In this document: in pieces, positions 6,806 through 13,018 of the stretch | Position numbering within the stretch: the first letter of the stretch is position 1 | Layout: every line of letters begins with the position of its first letter | Origin: an uncultured Lactobacillus sp. | GTDB taxonomy: Bacteria; Bacillota; Bacilli; Lactobacillales; Lactobacillaceae | DNA: 16,073 nt | Reading direction: 5' to 3' | NCBI GenBank assembly: GCA_945281075.1 | Contig: CALYQE010000036.1 | Span: forward strand, 1 to 16,073 | Notes under the pieces: model-generated | Told to the model about the DNA's origin: nothing | The model's input: only the letters and a program-made list of their open reading frames with translations | Database searches by the model: none | Translations under genes and position numbers: made by a program

Positions 6806-8542
6806 ATGACTGCTAAAATTTTGTGTATTGTCCCTTACCCCGGACTCAAAAAAAAGGTTGCGCACTTCTTTACCCAAATGACTAACGAAAACCCAGAGCT
6901 TGACGTTAAAATTAAGATCGAACTGGCTAACCTAGCTAACAAACGTGAATTGAGCAACCTAGTTAAAAATAATTATTTTGATTTACTGCTTTCAAGGGGT
7001 GGCACTTTTGATTTTTTGAAGGATCAAACTAATGTACCTGTGATTGACATTGGTATTTCACAGTACGATATTATCCGGACAATTAGGAATATTCCCAACA
7101 TCAATAAGACTGCAATTGTTTGCTACGATGCCTTCAATCAGACAATCACCGAAACATTAGCCCAATTTAACCTTAAGATGACAAAATTTGTTGTTAAAAA
7201 GAAAATAGATATTAATAAAGCCATGAGCAGACTTTCAACTATGGGTTATGACAATATTCTTTGCGATTCGGGAATAATTTTAGCCTCAAACAATATCTAC
7301 CACTTTAATTCATACCTAATTGAGTCCGGAGATGAGGTAGTCTATCAGGCACTTAAAACCTGCTTTCTTTTGCTTAAAGAAAAGCAGAGAAACACTAACT
7401 ATTTTAATTTGCTATCAGAATCTCTTAACGCTTTTCACGACTACACACTTTTTTTTGAAAAAAATAATTACTTTAACGTCTTATTCAGTACCAGTAAAAG
7501 CAAAATTGGCAGTCTATCTCAAAAAATTCGAAAGGCAATCAATGAGCATAAGCAAATTCTGACTTTTGAAGGTTGTACTTGGCACATGTTAGTTAAGCAA
7601 ACCGAATCATTTTCAATTATCACAATTGATAATCTTGGAAAGCTTGACCAACAGAATCAATTGATGCAGTATGATTTTGAATACATTTCATCAATTTATT
7701 CAATATGTTACGATAAGCACTTTTTTAAACTTTTGGATTATTATGCTGCTTTAACAACACCAATTTCTTTAATTGGTGCAAATGGTTTAGTAAAAGAATA
7801 TTTATGTTCTTTAATTGCTCACAAAACTAAAAATCAAGAACTACCACCTGTATTACTCAAGCTATCTAATCATGAAGATTTACAGAAAGCCACTACTGAC
7901 ACCAATTCGATTTTTTTTGAAAATCATCGTCTCATTCAGCTTGTTGGGGTTGAAAAAATGAACCAAACTGATCAACTAGATCTTTTTGACTTTATTCGTA
8001 AGTCAAACCTAGCTAGCAGAAACAAATTAATCTTTTTAATTGATCAACCGTCTGGTACTAAGCTTAATGTTAACTTTCCCAACTTTTTGAATATTAATCA
8101 GCTTTTTTTAAAGCCTTTAAGTGAGATGCCTTATGAGGTTTTTAGTCAGTTAGTGCATTCAATACTAAATAGCTTCAGCTTAAAAACAGGTAAAACTTTT
8201 TCAGGTGTTTCAGATACAGCACTGGACCAACTTTCAAGCTACTCTTGGCCACATAACTATCGTGAATTCATCAAGGTTTTAACTACTGCACTAGCAATAT
8301 CTGATGGCCCCATTCTTAAAGGAAAGGATATTGCAAATGTGCTTCGCCAATTTGCCATTGTCGAAAAGTCAAAGCCAAGCAGTTTTGACAAAAAGAATAA
8401 AAGCAATCCTATGAACCTAACATTGCATGATATTATTGTGCGAGAGACTAAGCAGGCCCTAAAGGAGAACGGCGGTAACAAAACTAAGACAGCCAAGCAG
8501 CTTGACATTAGTCGAGCAACATTATGGCGCTATCTCAAGTAA
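6806..8542 (+). CDS. PrpR_N-domain transcriptional regulator with degenerate sigma-54-type AAA+ module
   Basis: The 578 residues show three parts. Residues 1 to about 190 resemble the PrpR_N sensor domain (SRGGTFDFL, then IGISQYDIIRTI), which in PrpR binds a small carboxylate. Residues about 305-515 are the shell of a sigma-54 activator AAA+ domain. Its Walker A is decayed to GANGLVKE (324-331), with the lysine kept and the GTGK pattern lost. Walker B is decayed to SIFFEN (368-373), and GAFTGA is missing; the LFLKPLSEMP and WPHNYREF motifs remain. The C-terminus (about 536-578) is a Fis-type HTH_8 (NGGNKTKTAKQLDISRATLWRYLK). It should bind DNA as a dimer but is unlikely to hydrolyse ATP or open sigma-54 promoters. 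It is divergent from the kinase operon, with an AAGGAGG ribosome binding site, and is very likely the local regulator. Confidence 0.85.
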   Translation: MTAKILCIVPYPGLKKKVAHFFTQMTNENPELDVKIKIELANLANKRELSNLVKNNYFDLLLSRGGTFDFLKDQTNVPVIDIGISQYDIIRTIRNIPNINKTAIVCYDAFNQTITETLAQFNLKMTKFVVKKKIDINKAMSRLSTMGYDNILCDSGIILASNNIYHFNSYLIESGDEVVYQALKTCFLLLKEKQRNTNYFNLLSESLNAFHDYTLFFEKNNYFNVLFSTSKSKIGSLSQKIRKAINEHKQILTFEGCTWHMLVKQTESFSIITIDNLGKLDQQNQLMQYDFEYISSIYSICYDKHFFKLLDYYAALTTPISLIGANGLVKEYLCSLIAHKTKNQELPPVLLKLSNHEDLQKATTDTNSIFFENHRLIQLVGVEKMNQTDQLDLFDFIRKSNLASRNKLIFLIDQPSGTKLNVNFPNFLNINQLFLKPLSEMPYEVFSQLVHSILNSFSLKTGKTFSGVSDTALDQLSSYSWPHNYREFIKVLTTALAISDGPILKGKDIANVLRQFAIVEKSKPSSFDKKNKSNPMNLTLHDIIVRETKQALKENGGNKTKTAKQLDISRATLWRYLK

Positions 8543-8679
8543 AAAAATAAAAAGCAACATTCTAGACAATACCTGGATACTGAATTAACTGTTACCAGCA
8601 CTTTTTAATTACTAGATATCCATCTTAAAAGTCATTACTGCCAACGAATACTGCGCGGTTATGATTATTACCTTAAACA

Positions 8680-8734
8680 ACAAAACAAAGTACACAACTC
8701 CGTTTAGTTATCGAAATCGTGTACTTCATTTTGT
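8680..8734. terminator. Bidirectional hairpin between the convergent regulator and permease genes
   Basis: ACAAAACAAAGTACAC (8680-8695) pairs with GTGTACTTCATTTTGT (8719-8734) with two mismatches around a 23-base loop. T-rich sequence follows on both strands. It lies between two converging genes (stops at 8542 and 8759). The long loop is atypical for an intrinsic terminator. Nothing else is recognisable in the 216-base gap. Confidence 0.5.
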
Positions 8735-8758
8735 TTAATAGAATAGTTACTATTTTTT

Positions 8759-10045
8759 TCAAGCTGGAAACAACAAGCAGCACATTATCGCCACAGCCGC
8801 TATATAAACAATAGTTAACGGAATCGTGTAGACAAATGTACGACCAATCTTATAATGACCTTGAGCAACCGCAATTCCTACCGCAGTATCCATTGGCATA
8901 ATAATTGATGCATTAGAAGCAATAACGGTAGCTAGGCCTGCAGCTCGTGGATCTAAGCCCGAAGCAACAGCAACAGCTATAGCTATTGGAGTCAAAATCA
9001 TAGTTGTGCCCATATTGGAGCCAGTAAGGTTAGCCATGATTGTAGCAGCAAATGCAAAGACAAACGTAATCAGCCAGATGCTAGAACTATTGCCTAGAAT
9101 ACCTTGTAGAGCTGACCCTATCATTTTAGTAACGCCTTTAGCAGCCATAATATCAGCTAAGCCAAACATACCGCCTAACAAGTAAATGATTGGGCTGGAC
9201 ATTCCTTCGCGAATTTCCTTAAAACTAATAATTTTGCAAAAATACATTAGGCCGATGCCGATTAATGGAATGACGTATACAATATTACCCAATTGATTCG
9301 TAAAAAACATTGCAATAGTAGTGACAATGAAAGAAACATAAATCAAATTCTCTTGCCAAGGCTTTAGATCTTCCTGCGGTTCTTGCGCTTCTTCTGCCTG
9401 ATCTTTACCAGCATCAATTTTAAGATTTTTTTTCGGTAAAACACGGTAGGCTATTAAAGAATAGACAAAAGCAATCAACAAAGGAACGGCACCAGCAATA
9501 ATCCAAGTGCCCATGCTAACCGTGTGGCTATAACCTGCGTTAACAATAAAATTGTTCAAAGCCAGTACATAAACCATCGTCATCCCCATGGGAATTTTTC
9601 GAGCACCAATATCTACCATTGATGCAAGTGGCAGAAGCATTTGACCTGAAGGAATTCCGCTACCTGCTGGTAAAGTTGACAATACTAGACAAATCAGCAA
9701 AGTTGCTGGTCCTGGTTCCATTACTGTCATTAAAATAATAGTAAACAATAGCAAAACAACAAATAATGTAAGTCCGCTTTTTCCTTTTTGAACTTTTAAT
9801 AAAAATGCTTGCAACTTGTGAATGGCACGTGTTCTTGCAAATAGTGAACTGATAATAACATATCCTGCGGTTAGAATAGTGTTGTTATTGATAAACCCGC
9901 CATATGCTTGTTGCACGGTGGCTGTTCCCGTTAAAACCAATATTGTACATGCAGCAACTGGCGCAAATCCAAAATCGAATTTATCGGAAACCATTGCAAT
10001 AATCATCACAGCCATCACAATCAAAACAATGTATGCTTGCGACAT
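8759..10045 (-). CDS. SLC13/DASS-type (ion transporter superfamily) anion permease
   Basis: This 428-residue integral membrane protein has about 11-12 hydrophobic segments split by a charged cytoplasmic loop (about 205-232, rich in E, Q and K). The two halves are typical of the ArsB/CitM/SLC13 ion transporter superfamily. Small-residue hairpin motifs such as LTGSNMGTT (340-348) and ASNASIIMPMD (376-386) resemble the substrate and cation-binding re-entrant loops of SLC13 carriers. It probably imports a carboxylate with Na+ or H+. The frame extends 16 codons upstream, but the GAGAGGGG ribosome binding site 8 bases before the ATG at 10045 (MSQAYIV) decides the start. It is divergent from the 90-residue gene and YhcH, and shares their dyad motifs. 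It is the only permease in the locus, so it is the likely entry point for the acid substrate. Confidence 0.85.
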   Translation of the reverse strand: MSQAYIVLIVMAVMIIAMVSDKFDFGFAPVAACTILVLTGTATVQQAYGGFINNNTILTAGYVIISSLFARTRAIHKLQAFLLKVQKGKSGLTLFVVLLLFTIILMTVMEPGPATLLICLVLSTLPAGSGIPSGQMLLPLASMVDIGARKIPMGMTMVYVLALNNFIVNAGYSHTVSMGTWIIAGAVPLLIAFVYSLIAYRVLPKKNLKIDAGKDQAEEAQEPQEDLKPWQENLIYVSFIVTTIAMFFTNQLGNIVYVIPLIGIGLMYFCKIISFKEIREGMSSPIIYLLGGMFGLADIMAAKGVTKMIGSALQGILGNSSSIWLITFVFAFAATIMANLTGSNMGTTMILTPIAIAVAVASGLDPRAAGLATVIASNASIIMPMDTAVGIAVAQGHYKIGRTFVYTIPLTIVYIAAVAIMCCLLFPA

Positions 10046-10076
10046 TTCAATGACCCCTCTCAAATAAAAAATGCCC

Positions 10077-10090
10077 GTTAATCGCTTACA
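10077..10090 (-). promoter_or_regulatory. cre-like box before the permease gene
   Basis: The minus strand reads TGTAAGCGATTAAC, 12 of 14 to the cre consensus. It lies directly after a -10 candidate CATAGT (10098-10093) and 31 bases before the start codon. The position matches the weaker box before the kinase operon, suggesting shared catabolite repression of import and catabolism. Confidence 0.5.
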
Positions 10091-10133
10091 CAACTATGCT
10101 AATAAAAAATTCAAACCAACTGCATTATTTATC

Positions 10134-10148
10134 GTCTTATTTTTAAAC
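10134..10148 (+). promoter_or_regulatory. Putative operator site B
   Basis: GTCTTA-TTT-TTAAAC is an imperfect copy of the site A dyad. The following nine bases (ACTATCTAG) also match site A with only two changes. It is centred about 55 bases upstream of the permease's likely start and 61 bases from site C, near six helical turns, which would allow cooperative binding on one face of the DNA. Confidence 0.6.
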
Positions 10149-10194
10149 ACTATCTAGCCATTGAAAAACAATTCAGACATTTACCACCTTTTTT

Positions 10195-10209
10195 GTCTTA
10201 TTTTTAAAC
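10195..10209 (+). promoter_or_regulatory. Putative operator site C
   Basis: GTCTTATTTTTAAAC is identical to site B over the 15-bp dyad. It overlaps the -35 region (TTTAAA, 10203-10208) of the promoter for the 90-residue gene and YhcH. Confidence 0.6.
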
Positions 10210-10230
10210 ATTTAATTTTAAAAATATACT
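10203..10230 (+). promoter_or_regulatory. Promoter of the small ORF-yhcH pair
   Basis: TTTAAA (10203-10208), a 16-base spacer, then TATACT (10225-10230). It gives a leader of about 50 bases before the ATG at 10286. The weak -35 overlaps operator site C, so the regulator could act directly here. Confidence 0.5.
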
Positions 10231-10285
10231 TTCTTTCAATATAGAATAGTGGTGTAAATAACTAATTGAAAGAAGGGAAAAATCA

Positions 10286-10558
10286 ATGGTGAACAAAGAA
10301 CATACCAAAATGAATCCAGAAAAATTTGCCTATAATTTTGCAACAGTGGCTAGGCAAATGAATTATTCAAATCAGGAATTAATTCCAGAAGCTAAAAAAT
10401 TTTTGCTAAGTTACCTTACAGCTTATTATTTAATTGGTGACTTTAACAAACTTGAGGAAACCGATTTTAACGGCAAAAATAAGTTGAGTGATTTATCATT
10501 TGATGAAATGGTAGATAAGATTCAAAATCTTAATTCTAGACAAATGATAGATAATTAA
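10286..10558 (+). CDS. Small protein of unknown function in the acid-sugar locus
   Basis: I do not recognise this 90-residue protein. It is soluble and charged, probably mostly helical, with aromatic-rich helices around residues 12-27 and 36-52 (PEAKKFLLSYLTAYYLIGDF) and an acidic helix near 69-83 (DLSFDEMVDKIQNL). It has no signal peptide, cysteine cluster or obvious catalytic motif. The start has a GAAAGAAGGG ribosome binding site 8 bases upstream; a later methionine (residue 9) has no comparable site. It is 20 bases from the YhcH-family gene, so the two form an operon under the promoter with operator site C. The context suggests an accessory role in the same pathway, perhaps as a small subunit or partner protein, but this is only inference. 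Confidence 0.75.
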   Translation: MVNKEHTKMNPEKFAYNFATVARQMNYSNQELIPEAKKFLLSYLTAYYLIGDFNKLEETDFNGKNKLSDLSFDEMVDKIQNLNSRQMIDN

Positions 10559-10578
10559 TTGATATGAGAGGGGAAAAA

Positions 10579-11055
10579 ATGATTTTTGCTAATATAAATG
10601 ATCAAACTACAGACTTTATCTGTCAGAATCAATACCTGGCCAAAGCTTTTAGATGGCTAAAAGAAACTGATTTAAAAGCGCTAACCGTAGGAAAATACGA
10701 CATTAGTGATGGTATTTTTGTCAAAATTCAAGAATATAACACTAAGGCAGAAACAAGTGGTCGGTTCGAAAATCACCAAGAGCATCTGGATTTTCACTAC
10801 TTAATCTTAGGAGAAGAGATCACGCGAGTAACGAGACCAGACGGTTTAACTGAGACCGACAATGCTCTCGGAACGCTGGACGATGTTGCACATTATAAGC
10901 GGTTTGATGGACCAGCCACTTCTATTTGCTTGCATCCCGGAGACTATCTTATTCTATTTCCTGAAGATGCTCATGAAGCCTGCCTTGATCTAACTGACAA
11001 GGCTACAGCTTGTAAAAAAGCAGTTATCAAGGTGCCGGTTGACCTGCTAAAATAA
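10579..11055 (+). CDS. yhcH: YhcH/YjgK/YiaL family protein (NanQ/EbgC-like, DUF386)
   Basis: This 158-residue protein is of the normal size for this cupin-like family. Signature blocks are ENHQEHLDFHYLILGEE (64-80), with the histidine, glutamate and aspartate metal or active-site set, PGDYLILFPEDAHEACL (120-136) and the C-terminal KKAVIKVPV. Family members NanQ/YhcH and EbgC speed sugar anomer interconversion, notably for N-acetylneuraminate, and are common in sialic acid and sugar-acid operons. The frame opens five codons upstream, but a GAGAGGGG ribosome binding site immediately before the ATG at 10579 decides the start. Here it may open or anomerise a cyclic acid sugar for the lyase. It is second in a two-gene operon closed by a strong terminator. 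The true substrate is unknown. Confidence 0.88.
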   Translation: MIFANINDQTTDFICQNQYLAKAFRWLKETDLKALTVGKYDISDGIFVKIQEYNTKAETSGRFENHQEHLDFHYLILGEEITRVTRPDGLTETDNALGTLDDVAHYKRFDGPATSICLHPGDYLILFPEDAHEACLDLTDKATACKKAVIKVPVDLLK

Positions 11056-11080
11056 AAAATCCCCGAAAACTTCCAATAAC

Positions 11081-11131
11081 AGAAATTATCGAGAATTTCT
11101 TAGCCATCAAGATACTTGATGGCTATTTTTT
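11081..11131 (+). terminator. Strong intrinsic terminator after yhcH, preceded by a small hairpin
   Basis: A perfect 11-bp stem, TAGCCATCAAG (11101-11111) with CTTGATGGCTA (11115-11125), has an ATA loop and a run of T. Immediately upstream, AGAAATT (11081-11087) pairs with AATTTCT (11094-11100), making a second small hairpin that abuts the terminator. The remaining gap to 11242 holds no gene I can see. Confidence 0.85.
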
Positions 11132-11242
11132 ATGCAGCTACTTTTTTAAGCCCATTTAAATATACGGAAAACTGTTATTGTACTTTTTTAATGAGTTTAA
11201 TTTTTTCCTTTCTTAAAATAATGTAACATCATATTAAAATTG

Positions 11243-12142
11243 CTACATGGCAGAAAAACTGTTACCTGTTTTTTGAACAAATTTGATAAACTGGCGTACG
11301 ATTCTTTTGTCATTATTTTTTGGGGTGAGCATGATAAAATCAACTTTTTGCGCATAATCTAAAGGCACATAAGTTAAGGAGTCATCCAGCTCGGCGTATA
11401 TGCAATATAAGCCAACGGCGATTCCCTGACCACTTTTAAGTATAAGATTGAGTGTAGGAAAATCTTCGGCATAAGTAACATTAATTTTATCGTCCAGTCG
11501 GATAATTTTGTTTTGTAAGTCGATTAGTTCTGCAGCCGCCCAGCTACCATCCAGAAATAGCATCCGTTCACCTTGGAAATCACTCAGTTGCAGCACGGTG
11601 CGCCGGCTTAACGGATTATCCTTTGGCACGATAGCCATGAATGACTCTTTTTCAATCAAATAGCTTTTGACGTCAGCTAAGTCCTGTGCCTCCGCACCAG
11701 TGGTAATCATGAGGTCTAAGTCATTTGTTGAAAAGCGCTGTTTTAACTCATTATGAGTCAAGTTTGCAAGAGTAAAGCTGACCTCTGGGTGAATTTGTCT
11801 AAACCTTTTGATCCAAATTGGCAAATAGCTGTCATTAAAAAGTGAATCCGAATAACCTAGAGTGATCTGCATGCTTTTTACGGCATTCTTTTTTTGAATA
11901 TCCTGAACCGCCGAATAATAGCTATTAATTATTGGTCTGACTTTTTGACAGAAGGCCCAGCCACTCGGAGTTACCTTGACCGAGCGCTTGTTGCGATTAA
12001 ATAATTTAACCCCTAATTCATTTTCAATGGCATTAATATCATGAGTAACTGTGGGTTGAGTTACGTGCATCATTTTAGCGGTTTGCGTAAAATTCTGGGT
12101 TTCAACCAAGTTAATAAACGTGACTAATCTTTTGATCTCCAT
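11243..12142 (-). CDS. LysR-family transcriptional regulator
   Basis: The 299 residues have the standard LysR layout. The N-terminal winged helix-turn-helix is at about 1-60 (FTQTAKMMHVTQPTVTHDINAIENELGVKLFNR), followed by a linker helix and a two-lobed periplasmic-binding-protein-like effector domain (about 90-295). The ATG at 12142 has an AAGGAT ribosome binding site. It is divergent from the PAS-protein gene, the usual arrangement of a LysR regulator and its target, so that gene is the first candidate target. A TATCA-ATAAC-TGATA inverted repeat lies between them. The effector is unknown. There is no sign that it controls the acid-sugar locus, which ends at a terminator upstream. Confidence 0.92.
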   Translation of the reverse strand: MEIKRLVTFINLVETQNFTQTAKMMHVTQPTVTHDINAIENELGVKLFNRNKRSVKVTPSGWAFCQKVRPIINSYYSAVQDIQKKNAVKSMQITLGYSDSLFNDSYLPIWIKRFRQIHPEVSFTLANLTHNELKQRFSTNDLDLMITTGAEAQDLADVKSYLIEKESFMAIVPKDNPLSRRTVLQLSDFQGERMLFLDGSWAAAELIDLQNKIIRLDDKINVTYAEDFPTLNLILKSGQGIAVGLYCIYAELDDSLTYVPLDYAQKVDFIMLTPKNNDKRIVRQFIKFVQKTGNSFSAM

Positions 12143-12168
12143 TTTATATCCTTATAAGTAATTCCTAT

Positions 12169-12183
12169 TATCAATAACTGATA
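12169..12183. promoter_or_regulatory. Candidate LysR operator
   Basis: TATCA-ATAAC-TGATA is a perfect 5-5-5 inverted repeat containing a T-N11-A core (12171-12183). It is 27 bases upstream of the LysR gene's start codon and upstream of the PAS gene promoter, a usual place for a LysR autoregulation and target site. Confidence 0.4.
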
Positions 12184-12188
12184 TTAAT

Positions 12189-12236
12189 TTCACTTATTAA
12201 TATAAACAAAATATACTATTCGTGTAAACGCTTTTA
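12189..12236 (+). promoter_or_regulatory. Promoter and cre box of the PAS-protein gene
   Basis: TTCACT (12189-12194), a 17-base spacer and TATACT (12212-12217) form a plausible sigma-A promoter. TGTAAACGCTTTTA (12223-12236) matches the cre consensus at 13 of 14 and lies on the expected start of transcription, a position where CcpA represses. Confidence 0.65.
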
Positions 12237-12257
12237 ATAAAAACATTGGAGGAAAAA

Positions 12258-12824
12258 ATGGTTAAACACACAGAAGAAGCAACTAGTACCTGGGTTACAG
12301 AAACTGCCAGGAAAGTTAACGCTGCTAAGGGATCAGATTATGTGGAATTAGATCAAGGTCTACTAACCGTGGACCAAATCGACGCGCTCCTTAATTGCTT
12401 GCCGCTTGAACTGATCACAATTGACAAAGATGATCGTTATGTTTATTGCAATAACGAAATTCCAAAGGATATGCTGCTTTCACCACGCTGGCCTGAAAAA
12501 CTTGGCCAAACCCTATCGGAAGTTCATCTGAAAAAGTCAATGCCGCACGTGCAAAAAATAATGGATTACGCGAAAACGGGCAAAACCTATCGACTAATCC
12601 GGCCAAGCAAAGACGTATACATGGTCGCTTCCTTTAAGGATATGCGCGATAAAGACGACAACTATGCCGGTGTTACCGAGTGGATTGTCGATCTTTTACC
12701 AATCATCAATAGGTACCTGGAGCAAACCGGTCAAAAGTTAGTGCCCGATGAAAGTAAGAAAGCAACCGAAGTCAGCTCTGGGGCCTCTACCGATGCCAGT
12801 TCTGGAGCGTCTAAACAAGATTAA
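12258..12824 (+). CDS. Stand-alone PAS-domain protein
   Basis: This 188-residue soluble protein contains one PAS fold at about residues 36-150. It begins LLTVDQIDALLNCLPLELITIDKDDRYVYCN and ends ASFKDMRDKDDNYAGVTEWIVDLLPI. It resembles the PAS_10 domain found at the C-terminus of DUF438 proteins, which sense small ligands or redox state, sometimes through heme. No kinase, cyclase or HTH output domain is present, so it must act through a partner. The C-terminal tail is low-complexity and repeats SSGAS twice (SSGAS-TDA-SSGAS). The start is the ATG at 12258 after GGAGG; a TTG four codons upstream overlaps that site. It is divergent from a LysR regulator and has a cre box. Role unknown. Confidence 0.8.
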   Translation: MVKHTEEATSTWVTETARKVNAAKGSDYVELDQGLLTVDQIDALLNCLPLELITIDKDDRYVYCNNEIPKDMLLSPRWPEKLGQTLSEVHLKKSMPHVQKIMDYAKTGKTYRLIRPSKDVYMVASFKDMRDKDDNYAGVTEWIVDLLPIINRYLEQTGQKLVPDESKKATEVSSGASTDASSGASKQD

Positions 12825-12965
12825 TGCTGGCTACAACATTGCTAGAATTAGCAGCTTTTAGTTAAATTAGCTATATTTAAGTACTAGTCAATAAAATCTA
12901 CCCTTTTTTGACTGTGGCTGCACTTAACTAGTCCTTACTTTTCAGGAACCAAAAAAATCCACTTA

Positions 12966-12996
12966 AAAACCCCTTTGCCTAGTCCAAAGGGGTTTT
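12966..12996. terminator. Bidirectional terminator between the PAS and fucosidase genes
   Basis: AAAACCCCTTTG (12966-12977) and CAAAGGGGTTTT (12985-12996) form a perfect 12-bp stem with a 7-base loop. The arms supply A and T runs for both strands, so it can end transcription of the two converging genes. A smaller TGCTA/TAGCA hairpin just after the PAS stop codon is weak. Confidence 0.85.
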
Positions 12997-13018
12997 GATG
13001 ATTAATTAGAATCGGTGC

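Noticed and set aside
8743..8758. AATAGTTACTATT inverted repeat followed by T
   Set aside because: The stem is very AT-rich with almost no loop and abuts the permease stop codon. It is too weak to call a terminator beside the larger hairpin.
2176..11055. Whole locus as an ordinary sialic acid (nan) operon
   Set aside because: A sialidase-fold protein, a NanA-superfamily lyase and a YhcH protein are present, but nanE, nanK and nagA/nagB are not. The lyase keeps the DapA-type R143, the propeller lacks a secretion signal, and the kinase is DUF1537.
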